A DNA stretch of 64,000 bases from Microbispora oryzae (GTDB lineage Bacteria; Actinomycetota; Actinomycetes; Streptosporangiales; Streptosporangiaceae), in NCBI RefSeq assembly GCF_017896165.1, contig NZ_JAFCNB010000013.1:62001-126000 (forward strand). The letters run 5' to 3'. Under the pieces are notes generated by a model. The model ran no database searches. It was not told the origin of the DNA and saw nothing but the letters and a program-made list of their open reading frames with translations. Positions 26,479-35,430 of the stretch are shown piece after piece. Position numbers and translations under genes: made by a program. Position 1 is the first letter of the stretch. Each line of letters opens with the position of its first letter.

Positions 26479-29406
26479 TCAGGACGTCAGCTTCAGGTCC
26501 TTCAGCCGCAGATCGCCCTTGAAGACCACGTACAGGTCTCCGACGCCGTTCGCGCCGGCCACCGCGCCGGTCGCGGTGGCCCAGGAGTAGACGCCTCCGG
26601 TGGCCGGGACCCGCACCGTGGAGACCAGCCTGCCGGTGGGTGAGCCGAGCCGCAGCTGGATCGACCCGCCGCCGGTCGAGGCGACCCCGGCCGTGACGCC
26701 GGCCGGGTGGCCGAGGGCCACGTCCTTGAACGCGATCCAGGTTCCGTCGGTGCCGGCCACGGCGTCGCCCCGGACCTTGGTCTCGTCCACCAGGTGGACG
26801 CCGGAGTAGTCGTCGAAGTCGACGGCGCGGGTCGGGGCGGACAGGTCGCGGTGCGGGATCCGCTCCCCCTTGACGTTGATCGTGGTCCGCTGCCGGATGG
26901 CGGCCGAGGAGGATCCCACCATGACGTCGTGGGTGGCCGTCTCGACCGTCCACTTGTTCCGGGTGACGTCCCAGAGGGCCAGGTCGGCGGTCTTCAGGTG
27001 GAACGTGACGGTCGTCGTCCGGCCGGGGGCGAGCGACACCCGCTGGAAGGCGCGCAGCTGCTTGACCGGCTGCTTCACCCGCGAGCTGTGCTGGTGGGTG
27101 TAGAGCTGGACGACCTCGTCGCCGGCCCGGGAACCGGTGTTGGTCACCTTCACCGACACGTCGTAGCCGTCGCCCTTCGGGGTGGCCTTGAGGCCCTGGT
27201 AGCCGAACGTCGTGTACGACAGGCCGTACCCGAACGGGTAGAGCGGGGAGCCCTTGTAGTACAGGTACGTCCGGTCCTTCTTGACGATGTCGTAGTCGAG
27301 GATGTCGGGCACGTCGGCGGCCGACCGGTACCAGGTCTGGGTGAGCCGCCCCGCCGGGTTGACGTCGCCGTAGAGGACGTCGGCCAGGGCGTGCCCGGTC
27401 TCGGCGCCGGCGTGGGTGGTCCACAGGATGGCCGGGACGTTGTCCTGCTCCCAGTTGATCGTCGTCGGGTAACTGTTCTCCAGCACGACGACCGTGTTGG
27501 GGTTGGCCTTCCGCACGGCCTTGACCAGTGCCTCCTGTCCGGCGGCGAGGTTCATGTCGGTCCGGTCGTGGTCCTCGCGGCCGTTGATGAACGGCATGCT
27601 GCCGACCACGACGACCGCGACGTCGGCGCTCTTGGCCTTCGCCACGGCGTCGTCGAGGCCGCTGCTGACGACCTCCTTGGCGTAGTGGGTGGCGTCGTCG
27701 GCCGTCGTCAGGCTGAGCGTGCCGTCGGCCGCCGCCTTGACGTACGCGTTGGGCCCGAACCAGTCGTAGGCCGTCTCGTAGCCCGCGTAGTGGATCAGGT
27801 ACGTGCCGTCGGCCTGCTGCTCCAGCTTGAACTGCTCCTGCACGAACCAGCCGGACGGCTGGTCGGCGGTGTTGGTGAGCGTCGCCCAGTTGGCCCGGCT
27901 GACGTACTTGCCGTTCGCCACGCTGCGCAGCGCCAGGACTCCCTGGCCCCAGTCGAACGCGTCGAACTTCTCGGTGTCGCCGAGCGCGGTGGCGCTCTCC
28001 TTGAGGTCTCCCCCGGCCGCGGGCGCGCTGATGTACCTGCCGGTCGCGACGTCCTTCAGCGCGATGCGGTCGACGCCCTCGGACGAGGTCACCGAGGCCG
28101 CCCGCTCCTGGATGCCGTCGAGCGGGGTCACCTTGTACGGCAGGCTGCCCGAGTACCAGTCGGTGTAGAGGACGTCGGCCAGCGGGCCGACCACGGCGAC
28201 CTTCTTGCCGGGCTTCAGCGGCAGCGCGCCACCGGAGTTCTTCAGCATGACCACCGCCTTGGCGGCGGTCTCGCGGGCCAGCTTCTGGTTGGCCGGGCTG
28301 TTGATCACATCCTTGGTGATCTTCCCGTACGGCCCGCCGTCGGGGTCGAACTCGCCGAGCCTGAACCGCAGGTCGAGCTGGTGCCGGACCGCGTTGTCCA
28401 CGTCCGACTCCTGGAGCAGGCCCTTGGCCAGGGCGTCCTTGACCGCGGTGACGGTCGGCGCGCCGTTGGTGTCGTCCACGGTGAGGCTGTCGATGCCCGC
28501 CTTGATCAGGGCGGCGTCGGCCTCGGGCTGCGTCGCGTAGTAGCCCTCGGACGCGGTCAGGTTGTTCGGCGCCCAGGCGTCGGAGACGTTGAACAGCGAA
28601 CGGGCGGTCCACGAGCGGACCACCTCGTTCAGGTCCGGGCTGACGGTGTTGGGCCGGCCGTTGACGAGGTTGTACGACGCCATCACGCCGGTGGCCGCGT
28701 CGGCGGAGATCGCCGGCTTGAAGGCCGCCTCGTCGTACTCGTGCTTCACCCGAGGGGGCAGCTCCGACGACGTGGTGTCGCGGTGCACCTCGTTGTTGTT
28801 GGCGAGGTAGTGCTTGAGCGTCGGGGCCGCCTTGAGGTGGTCGGGGTCGCCGCCCTCGATGCCCGAGCCGTACGCCGTGGAGATGGCGCCGGTCAGCGTC
28901 GGGTCTTCGGAGTAGCCCTCCTCGTTGCGTCCCCAGCGCGGGTCGCGCAGCAGGTTGACCACGGGGGCCCACAGGTTGAGGCCCCACACCGTCGGGTTCT
29001 GCGCGTGGAAGCCGCGGGCCTCGTCGCCGACGGCGGAGCCGACCCGCTTGATCAGGGCGGTGTCCCAGGTGCTCGCCAGGCCGACGGCCTGGGGGAAGAC
29101 GGTGCCGTTGGCCGTGATCACGGCGCCGTTCTGGGTGTAGTCCGTCGACCACGCGACGCCGTGCAGCGCCTCGGTGCCCGACTTGAACATCTTGATGCCG
29201 AGCCGGTCGATGGCCGGCGAGTACTGGTGCAGCATCGAGACCTTCTCGTCGAGCGTGAGCCGTCCGAGCAGGTCGTCGACCCGCTGCGCCAGTGGCAGCG
29301 AGGGGTCGCGGAACGGTGGGTCGTCCGCCGCGGCGGCGGGCGCGACGCCGAGGCCGAGGGCCAGGGCGAGGACGGCCGCCGCCGCGATGGGCAGGCGTGG
29401 GGACAT
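26479..29406 (-). CDS. Secreted glycoside hydrolase family 3 enzyme with trefoil insert and CBM6
   Basis: This 975-residue protein has a Sec signal peptide (MSPRLPIAAAAVLALALG, cleavage after AAA near residue 27). The GH3 N domain carries KHYLANNNE and the nucleophile Asp in NVSDAWAPNNL. The C domain starts VVMLKNSGGALPL. It is split by a beta-trefoil/fascin-like insert (ALRSVANGKYVS and following), then has a Fn3-like domain and a CBM6-like C terminus (GTWIAFKDVALG to LYVVFKGD). It is a paralogue of the cytoplasmic GH3 at 14517. As the last gene of the GH31 operon, it probably trims beta-glucosyl or beta-xylosyl ends outside the cell. It starts 43 bases after the permease gene. Confidence 0.9.
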   Translation of the reverse strand: MSPRLPIAAAAVLALALGLGVAPAAAADDPPFRDPSLPLAQRVDDLLGRLTLDEKVSMLHQYSPAIDRLGIKMFKSGTEALHGVAWSTDYTQNGAVITANGTVFPQAVGLASTWDTALIKRVGSAVGDEARGFHAQNPTVWGLNLWAPVVNLLRDPRWGRNEEGYSEDPTLTGAISTAYGSGIEGGDPDHLKAAPTLKHYLANNNEVHRDTTSSELPPRVKHEYDEAAFKPAISADAATGVMASYNLVNGRPNTVSPDLNEVVRSWTARSLFNVSDAWAPNNLTASEGYYATQPEADAALIKAGIDSLTVDDTNGAPTVTAVKDALAKGLLQESDVDNAVRHQLDLRFRLGEFDPDGGPYGKITKDVINSPANQKLARETAAKAVVMLKNSGGALPLKPGKKVAVVGPLADVLYTDWYSGSLPYKVTPLDGIQERAASVTSSEGVDRIALKDVATGRYISAPAAGGDLKESATALGDTEKFDAFDWGQGVLALRSVANGKYVSRANWATLTNTADQPSGWFVQEQFKLEQQADGTYLIHYAGYETAYDWFGPNAYVKAAADGTLSLTTADDATHYAKEVVSSGLDDAVAKAKSADVAVVVVGSMPFINGREDHDRTDMNLAAGQEALVKAVRKANPNTVVVLENSYPTTINWEQDNVPAILWTTHAGAETGHALADVLYGDVNPAGRLTQTWYRSAADVPDILDYDIVKKDRTYLYYKGSPLYPFGYGLSYTTFGYQGLKATPKGDGYDVSVKVTNTGSRAGDEVVQLYTHQHSSRVKQPVKQLRAFQRVSLAPGRTTTVTFHLKTADLALWDVTRNKWTVETATHDVMVGSSSAAIRQRTTINVKGERIPHRDLSAPTRAVDFDDYSGVHLVDETKVRGDAVAGTDGTWIAFKDVALGHPAGVTAGVASTGGGSIQLRLGSPTGRLVSTVRVPATGGVYSWATATGAVAGANGVGDLYVVFKGDLRLKDLKLTS

Positions 29407-29448
29407 GGCGCCTCCAGGTCAGGTAGTGACGCGCGGGGAGAAATGCGG

Positions 29449-30333
29449 TTACTTCACAGCGCCCACCGTGACTCCACGGGTGAGCGTGCGCTGGAAGATC
29501 AGGAAGAAGGCGACGGCCGGCACGATGCCGAGCAGCGCGGAGGCGCTGGACATGGTCGCGTCCATCATCTTCTCCCCCTGCAGGACGCCGATGGCGACCG
29601 GCACGGTCTGGTTGTCGTTCGAGATCAGGAAGATCAGCGGCAGGAAGAACTCGTTCCAGGTCCAGATGAAGAAGAAGATGAGGAGCACCGACAGGGTCGG
29701 CCGGCTGATCGGCACGACGATGCGCCACAGCGCCCGCCATTTGCCGGCCCCGTCGAGCGCGGCGGCCTCCAGGATCTCGTGGGGGAACTGCCCCAGCACC
29801 GACGACAGCAGGTAGGTCCCGAAGGCGGCCTGGATGACCGTGAAGATCAGGATCACGGAGAGCTTGGTGTCGTAGAGGCCGGCCTGCTTGGACAGGTAGT
29901 AGAGCGGATAGGCGAGCGCCTCCTGCGGCAGCGTGTTGCCCACGAGGAAGACCACGAGGACCCACAGCCGGCCCCGCACCTTGCCGATCCCCAGCGCGTA
30001 CGCGTTGAGCACCGACAGCACGACCGCGGCGACGGCCACCGAGCCGCTGATGAGGAAGCTGTTCCAGAGCTTCTGCCCGAAGTCGACCCGGTTCCAGAAG
30101 TCGACGATCCCCTGGACGTAGAGGTGCGCCGGCAGGCTCAGCGGGCTGCCGGCGGAGTAGTCGGCGGGCGACTTGAACGCGTTGAGCGTGACGATCACGA
30201 AGGGGAACAGCATGACGACCGCGAGCACGACGAGAGCGGTCAGCACGGCCCATCGGCCGGGAGAGCGGGGAGCCGGGGGCCGGGCGGCTCCCACGCGGGC
30301 GGCGGGAGCGCTGACGACACGGCCGGCGGTCAC
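29449..30333 (-). CDS. Carbohydrate ABC transporter permease, MalG type
   Basis: This 294-residue inner-membrane permease has six expected helices. The EAA loop (EAAALDGAGKWRALWRIVVPISRP) contacts the ATPase. Its GTG start overlaps the stop of the partner permease (GTGA at 30330-30333). Together they form the channel for the sugar delivered by the lipoprotein at 31311. No ATPase gene is in the operon, which is normal for actinomycete oligosaccharide importers that share MsiK. Confidence 0.93.
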   Translation of the reverse strand: MTAGRVVSAPAARVGAARPPAPRSPGRWAVLTALVVLAVVMLFPFVIVTLNAFKSPADYSAGSPLSLPAHLYVQGIVDFWNRVDFGQKLWNSFLISGSVAVAAVVLSVLNAYALGIGKVRGRLWVLVVFLVGNTLPQEALAYPLYYLSKQAGLYDTKLSVILIFTVIQAAFGTYLLSSVLGQFPHEILEAAALDGAGKWRALWRIVVPISRPTLSVLLIFFFIWTWNEFFLPLIFLISNDNQTVPVAIGVLQGEKMMDATMSSASALLGIVPAVAFFLIFQRTLTRGVTVGAVK

Positions 30334-31220
30334 GAGTCACGCTCCTGGACGCGGAGGAAGAGGAAGGTCACCACGACGATGATGAGGGCGAGCACGGTGG
30401 CGATGGCCGAGCCGTACCCGACGTTGACCTTCTCGAAGAAGTTCAGGTAGGAGAAGTACGACGGCACCATCGTGGCGCTGCCGGGGCCGCCACGGGTCAG
30501 CACGAAGATCGGCCCGAAGACCTTCAGGGCGGCGATGGTGCAGGTCAGCAGCACGACGTAGATCTCGGGGCGGATCTGCGAGATGGTGATGTGCCAGAAC
30601 CGCCGCCACCAGCTGGCGCCGTCGATCTCGGCGGCCTCGTAGAGCGCGGGGTCGACCCGCTGGAGCCCGGCCATGAAGATCACAACCGGGTAGCCGAGCT
30701 GGAACCACACCATGACGGCCATGACCGTGGCCAGGGCGTAGTCGGGGTCGCCCAGCCAGTTGACCTTCAGCCCGAAGATCTCGTTGACGGCGCCGTACGA
30801 GGGGTGCAGCATCCAGCCCCACACCACGCCCGCGACCGCGATCGGCAGGACCTGCGGCAGGTAGTAGGCGGCGCGCAGCGCCGACGCCGTGCGCGGTCCG
30901 AACCGTTTGCCGATGTAGTCGAACAGCGCGGCCGCGAGGACGAGCCCGACGATCGTCGGCACGACGGCCATCGCGACGATCAGCGCGACGTTGTGCTCGA
31001 AGGACGTCCAGAACCGCTCGTCCCCGAAGAGCTTGGTGTAGTTCGCGAACCCGATCCAGGTGGGGGTGCCGACCCCGGACCAGCGGGTGAAGCTGGTCGC
31101 CACGTTCATGAGGAACGGCACGACGATGACCGCGAGGAACAGCAGCCCGCTGGGAATCAGATAGAGCCAGTAGCCGCCCCGGCCGCGGGAACGGGCCGGC
31201 CGCGCCGGGATTGGCGCCAT
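30330..31220 (-). CDS. Carbohydrate ABC transporter permease, MalF type
   Basis: This 296-residue permease has the EAA motif YEAAEIDGASWWRRFWHITISQIRPE and a C-terminal helix before RVQERDS. An N-terminal basic segment precedes helix 1 (YLIPSGLLFLAVIVVPF). It starts 91 bases after the binding protein gene and overlaps the MalG-type permease by 4 bases. It would import an oligosaccharide, probably xylose-decorated glucan fragments judging from the GH31 and GH3 partners. Confidence 0.93.
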   Translation of the reverse strand: MAPIPARPARSRGRGGYWLYLIPSGLLFLAVIVVPFLMNVATSFTRWSGVGTPTWIGFANYTKLFGDERFWTSFEHNVALIVAMAVVPTIVGLVLAAALFDYIGKRFGPRTASALRAAYYLPQVLPIAVAGVVWGWMLHPSYGAVNEIFGLKVNWLGDPDYALATVMAVMVWFQLGYPVVIFMAGLQRVDPALYEAAEIDGASWWRRFWHITISQIRPEIYVVLLTCTIAALKVFGPIFVLTRGGPGSATMVPSYFSYLNFFEKVNVGYGSAIATVLALIIVVVTFLFLRVQERDS

Positions 31221-31310
31221 GAGTACAGACCTTTCGGATTTTGCCCGCGGCGGGGGCAGGCCGGAGCCGCCCCCGCCGCCGGGATTCGCGCGACGTTCGC
31301 CGAGGCTACG

Positions 31311-32633
31311 TCAGTTGCCGATGTCGGCCAGGTTGTCGTTGTACGGCTGGGCGATCTCGTCGAGGACCTGCGCCGGCTGCTTGGTTCCGTTGATCAGTTC
31401 CTGGACGCCGGCGACGAGCACGTCGTAGTAGCCGGGGGCCGGCCAGTCGGGGTAGAACGCCAGGCCGTCCGAGGTGGTGAGCTTGTTGAAGTTCTCGATC
31501 AGTTCCTTGCTCTTCGGGTCCTGGATCGACGCCGGGTCGGCCGCGACCGGGACGCCGCCCGAGTTGCCGAGCGTGTTCTGGATGTCCTGCTTCATCGTGA
31601 TGTCGATGAAGTCGTAGGCGAGATCCTTGTTCTTGGCCTTCTCGGGGACGACCCAGATGTTGCCGCTCGACCCGGGGGTCAGCTGGCTGCCGGGGAAGAG
31701 GAACGATCCCCAGTCGAAGTCCTTGATCTCCGACTGGAACCGGCCGTACCACCAGCTACCGGAGATCATGATGGGGAACTTGCCGGCGATGAACGACGTC
31801 CCCATGTCCTCGGCCTTGAGCCCGGCCGAGTCCTTGCCGATGTAGCCCTTCTTCACCCAGTCGGCGAGCGTCTGCGCCGCGTAGGTGAACTCAGGTCCGT
31901 GGAAGTCGACCTTGCCCTTGTAGAGCTCGAAGTTGTCCACCCAGGCACGGTTGGCCTTGCTCAGCGCGAGCTGGTAGAAGATCTGCTGCGCCGGATACTC
32001 CGCGCCCGCGGTGGCGATCGGCGTGATGCCCTTCTTGGCGAACTTGTCGAGCGCCGCGGTGAACTCGTCGAACGTCGTGGGCACCTCGATGCCCTGCTTC
32101 TTGAAGGCGTCCTTGTTGTAGTACACCATCACGTACTCGCCGTAGTTGGGCACGCCGTACCACTTGCCGGAGCCCATGATGCCCCGCTCGTCATACTTGG
32201 CGGTGGTCTGCAGCGAGGTGCTGAGCAGCTTGTCCCAGCCGCGCTTGGTCGCCTCGGCGCTCAGGTCGGTCAGCAGGCCCTGCTTGGACAGCAGGCCGGC
32301 CGTCGCGTTGCCCTTGTTGTACTCCATGACGTCGGGCGCCTCGTCGGAGTTGAGGACCATGCCCGCGGTCTTCTGGATCTGCTCGAAGCCCTTCGCCTCG
32401 AACTTCACCTTGACGCCCGGGTGGCTCGCCTCGAACTCCTTGATGGCCTGGTCCCACGCCTTGCCCATCGCGCCGTTCGCAGCCTCGTAGTGCCACAGCG
32501 TGAGGGTCTTGGCCTGCGCGGAGCCGCCGCCGCTGCCGCCGGACGACTCCGCCGAGCCGCCGCCGCACGCGGACAGGGCCAGCGCGGACGCGGCCAGAAC
32601 CGCCGCCGCCGCGCTCCTGCCTGGTCTGAACAT
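31311..32633 (-). CDS. Sugar-binding lipoprotein of the ABC importer (SBP_bac_1 family)
   Basis: This 440-residue extracellular binding protein has a lipobox LSAC (Cys23) after a short signal peptide. The mature domain shows the family-1 features TLTLWHYE, then ASHPGVKVKFEAKGFEQIQ, APDVMEYNKG and FPIMISGSWWYG. The ATG at 32633 follows GGAGA with suitable spacing; the open frame upstream overlaps the GH31 gene out of phase and is not coding. It sits 28 bases downstream of the GH31 gene. Aromatic residues (WHYE, SWWYG) fit stacking on sugar rings. Confidence 0.92.
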   Translation of the reverse strand: MFRPGRSAAAAVLAASALALSACGGGSAESSGGSGGGSAQAKTLTLWHYEAANGAMGKAWDQAIKEFEASHPGVKVKFEAKGFEQIQKTAGMVLNSDEAPDVMEYNKGNATAGLLSKQGLLTDLSAEATKRGWDKLLSTSLQTTAKYDERGIMGSGKWYGVPNYGEYVMVYYNKDAFKKQGIEVPTTFDEFTAALDKFAKKGITPIATAGAEYPAQQIFYQLALSKANRAWVDNFELYKGKVDFHGPEFTYAAQTLADWVKKGYIGKDSAGLKAEDMGTSFIAGKFPIMISGSWWYGRFQSEIKDFDWGSFLFPGSQLTPGSSGNIWVVPEKAKNKDLAYDFIDITMKQDIQNTLGNSGGVPVAADPASIQDPKSKELIENFNKLTTSDGLAFYPDWPAPGYYDVLVAGVQELINGTKQPAQVLDEIAQPYNDNLADIGN

Positions 32634-32661
32634 GGTCTTTCTCCAGGGGGTTACGTGGGTC

Positions 32662-34944
32662 CTAGTTGATGACGACCGGGACGCCGGGGCCGGTGAAGTC
32701 GACGCCCTCGATCCGCTTGGGACCCTCGGACGCGACGACCAGCCGGTCGCCGTCCCGCGTCGCCGTGACCGTGGTGTCCCCGTCCAGATCCCTGATGGTC
32801 GTACGGCTCTCGCCCTCGGGCACACCGAAGGCGAGCAGCGTGATCCGGGGGTCGTCGGCCACCGTATCGCCCGGTTCGGTCACCGGGATGAGCGCGCCGT
32901 GCCGTACGAACAGGGGGATCTGGTCGAGGGGCGGCGAGACCGTGATGTACCGGCCGCCGCCCAGTTCCTCCCCGGTCCAGAAGTCGACCCACACCCCCGA
33001 GGGCAGGTAGACCTTCTGGGTGCCGTCGGCCGAGGTCACGGGCGCGACGAGCAGGTCGGTGCCGAGCATGTACTGCAGGTCCGCCCGCCAGGCAACCGGG
33101 TCGTCCGGGAAGTCGACGCACAGGGCGCGCATCATCGGCGCCCCTGTCTCTGCCGCGGTGACCGCGGCGGAGTAGATGTACGGCATGAGCCGGTAGCGCA
33201 GCCGGAGCGCCGCCTTCGCGGCCTGCTCGGCGTGCGGCGGGAAGCGCCAGGGCTCCCGGCTGGTCGTGCCGTGGAAGCGGACGAGCGGCGACAACGCGCC
33301 GAACTGCGCCCACCGGGCGAAGAGGTCGGGAGTCGGCGTGCCGCAGAACCCGCCCGCGTCGTGGCTCCAGAACGGGATGCCGGACAGGCCGTGTGAGAGC
33401 CCGCCCCGGATCGTGCTGCCCATCGCGGGGAAGACGGCGTCCGAGTCGCCGCTCCACTGCGCCGCGTGCCGCTGCCCGCCCAGGTAGGACGAGCGGGCCC
33501 ACACCATGCCGTGCCCGTTGACCTCGCGGGTCACCGCCGAGACCGCGTCGTTGAACAGCAACGCGTACACGTTGTGCAGGTCTGTCCCGCTCATGCCGTT
33601 GGAGGCCACCGCGTCGGCGGGCACGCCCTCGGCGAAGTCGGTCTTGAAGAGGTCGGCGCCCTCGCGCAGCCGCTCGCGCAGCAGGCCCTGGAACCACGCC
33701 GTGGCGTCCGGGTTGGTGAAATCGACGATGCCGCAGCTCGGCTGGGAGCCGTGCCAGCAGTCGGCCACGTAGACCCCGCCGTCGGGCCGCTTCAGGAAGT
33801 AGCCGCGCTCGGTCGCCTCGGCGAAGACGGGGCTGCGGTGCGAGATGTACGGGTTCATCCAGAGGCAGACGCGGAAGCCCTGCTCCTTCAGCGTGGCCAG
33901 CATGCCCACCGGGTCGGGGAAGCTCTCGGCGTCCCACCGCATGTCGGACCAGTGTCCGTCGGTCTGCCAGTAGGTGTCGAGGTGGAGCACGTCGCAGGGG
34001 ATGCCCCGCTCGCGGATCGTCCGGGCGCGCTCCAGGACGCGCTCCTGGCTGTCGCGGAAGAAGCCCGAGGAGATCCACGCGCCGAACGCCCACTTGGGCG
34101 GCAGCTCCGGGCGGCAGGTCAGCCCGTCGAACCGGGCGAGGACGTCGGCGGGCGCCGGCCCGGCCAGGACGTAGTAGTCCATGAGGTCGTCCGGCACGAC
34201 GATCTGCACGGCGCTGTGCGTCGACTGGCACATGTCGAACTCGACCGGCGCGCCGCTGTCGACCAGCAGGCCGTACCCGCGGCTGGACAGATAGAACGGC
34301 ACGTTCTTGTACGCGCGCTGCGACTCGGCGCCGAACGCGTCGAAGTTCCACATGAGCGGGCGCTGCCCGCGCTTGTCCACCGGGGTGAACGACTCGCCGA
34401 ACCCGCCGAACGACTCGTCGGCCGGGGCGACGAAGGTCTCGTGGTACGCCACCGGGACACCGTCCACCGACGACCGTCCGAACGGCAGCGTGCGGAGGCG
34501 TCCGCTGATGTCGGCGCGGCCCGGGTCCTGCTCCACGAGGGTCCGGCCGGCCCGGTCGGTGAAGCGCAGGTTCCACGGGTTCAGCCGGACCTCGGCGCGC
34601 AGCGACCCGGCATCGACGATCACCCGGCTGTGCCCGGCCTCGACCACCGCCCCCGCGTACCTGCCGGGGGTCACCATGCCGATCGCCCGCGCGGAGCGGG
34701 TGCGCGCGTCGGCGTCATGGGACAGCCGCACCCTGATCACGCCCTCCCCCGCGACGGAGAGCTGGACCACGAGGGTCTCCTCGGCCGAGGTCGAGCCCTT
34801 GAGCGTCACGCTCTGGGCGTCGGCGGCCACCACCTGCGCCCCGGTGACGGCGGACAGGCCGTGCTCCCCGTCCGCCCGAACGGGAAGCTCGGGAGGGTCC
34901 GCGACGAAGAACTCGCGGGCGACCAATGGTGGGCGGTAGGGCAT
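32662..34944 (-). CDS. Glycoside hydrolase family 31 alpha-xylosidase (YicI type)
   Basis: This 760-residue cytoplasmic enzyme removes alpha-1,6-linked xylose from the non-reducing end of xyloglucan fragments such as isoprimeverose. The nucleophile motif is FKTDFAEGVPADA (Asp436), as in YicI (KTDFGE-type), rather than the WxDMNE of alpha-glucosidases. The acid/base is Asp500 in WSGDSDA. There is no signal peptide, so it acts on imported sugar. It is the first gene of the five-gene operon. ATG 34944 is preceded by a GGAG ribosome binding site. The ROK-type operator at 34979-35003 lies 35-59 bases upstream. Alpha-glucosidase activity cannot be excluded from sequence alone. Confidence 0.9.
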   Translation of the reverse strand: MPYRPPLVAREFFVADPPELPVRADGEHGLSAVTGAQVVAADAQSVTLKGSTSAEETLVVQLSVAGEGVIRVRLSHDADARTRSARAIGMVTPGRYAGAVVEAGHSRVIVDAGSLRAEVRLNPWNLRFTDRAGRTLVEQDPGRADISGRLRTLPFGRSSVDGVPVAYHETFVAPADESFGGFGESFTPVDKRGQRPLMWNFDAFGAESQRAYKNVPFYLSSRGYGLLVDSGAPVEFDMCQSTHSAVQIVVPDDLMDYYVLAGPAPADVLARFDGLTCRPELPPKWAFGAWISSGFFRDSQERVLERARTIRERGIPCDVLHLDTYWQTDGHWSDMRWDAESFPDPVGMLATLKEQGFRVCLWMNPYISHRSPVFAEATERGYFLKRPDGGVYVADCWHGSQPSCGIVDFTNPDATAWFQGLLRERLREGADLFKTDFAEGVPADAVASNGMSGTDLHNVYALLFNDAVSAVTREVNGHGMVWARSSYLGGQRHAAQWSGDSDAVFPAMGSTIRGGLSHGLSGIPFWSHDAGGFCGTPTPDLFARWAQFGALSPLVRFHGTTSREPWRFPPHAEQAAKAALRLRYRLMPYIYSAAVTAAETGAPMMRALCVDFPDDPVAWRADLQYMLGTDLLVAPVTSADGTQKVYLPSGVWVDFWTGEELGGGRYITVSPPLDQIPLFVRHGALIPVTEPGDTVADDPRITLLAFGVPEGESRTTIRDLDGDTTVTATRDGDRLVVASEGPKRIEGVDFTGPGVPVVIN

Positions 34945-34978
34945 TGCGTGACTCCTGGCTCATCCGAGACGTGTGGAG

Positions 34979-35003
34979 TTAGTTTGCCGTCCATCCCAAC
35001 AAA
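34979..35003. promoter_or_regulatory. Probable ROK operator controlling the GH31 operon
   Basis: TTAGTTTG (34979-34986), nine bases, then CCAACAAA (34996-35003) match the ROK-gene element at 18801-18825 (TTTGTTTG-N9-CTAACTAA) in both half-sites and in spacer length. It is close upstream of the GH31 start, where a repressor would block transcription. The rest of the gap to 35124 holds a direct repeat AATGGCCGC near 35009-35026 and no gene. Confidence 0.6.
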
Positions 35004-35124
35004 CGTCAATGGCCGCAAATGGCCGCCACACTGCAGGACATTGATCACCTTTGTGGCGGTTATTCCGATTTGTGTCCCTTTCGGGTAATGTGACGGCCTC
35101 GTACTCCCCATGGGTAGAGGTGGC

Positions 35125-35361
35125 ATGGACAGGTTCGTACATGTGATGCCGCTGGACGACGTGATCGGCCACGAGGGCTCCCCCGGCTGCGTCTGCGGCC
35201 CGGGCGGCGAGCCCGTGACCGCCGGCGACCTCGGTGAACCGGTGACGGCGGGCGATCCGGACAGCCCCGGCCCCGGCTGGGCGCGGCCCGCCGTCGGCGT
35301 GATCTACCATCACCACGCGCTGATCCCGTGCCTGGATTGGCAGGCCGTCGCCGAGCCCTGA
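35125..35361 (+). CDS. Small conserved hypothetical protein
   Basis: This 78-residue protein starts at ATG 35125 behind AGAGGTGGC. The N terminus MDRFVHVMPLDDVIGHEGSPGCVCGP matches a pattern seen in many short actinobacterial proteins (HVMPL...H...C.CGP). The C terminus has YHHHALIPC. His and Cys residues could bind a metal, but the function is unknown. The gene is divergent from the GH31 operon and ends in a perfect terminator palindrome. Confidence 0.6.
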   Translation: MDRFVHVMPLDDVIGHEGSPGCVCGPGGEPVTAGDLGEPVTAGDPDSPGPGWARPAVGVIYHHHALIPCLDWQAVAEP

Positions 35362-35386
35362 ACGGCTCCCGCGCGGGAGCCGTTCA
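35359..35386. terminator. Perfect palindromic bidirectional terminator
   Basis: Two 14-base arms, TGAACGGCTCCCGC and its exact complement, meet with no spacer, giving a 12-base stem with a CGCG loop. The first three bases are the stop codon of the preceding small gene. The GH53 gene ends 45 bases away on the other strand, so the hairpin serves both. Confidence 0.85.
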
Positions 35387-35430
35387 CCCCGGATAGTTGG
35401 ATATCTGGATTCGGGCTCAGCCGGAGCTGG

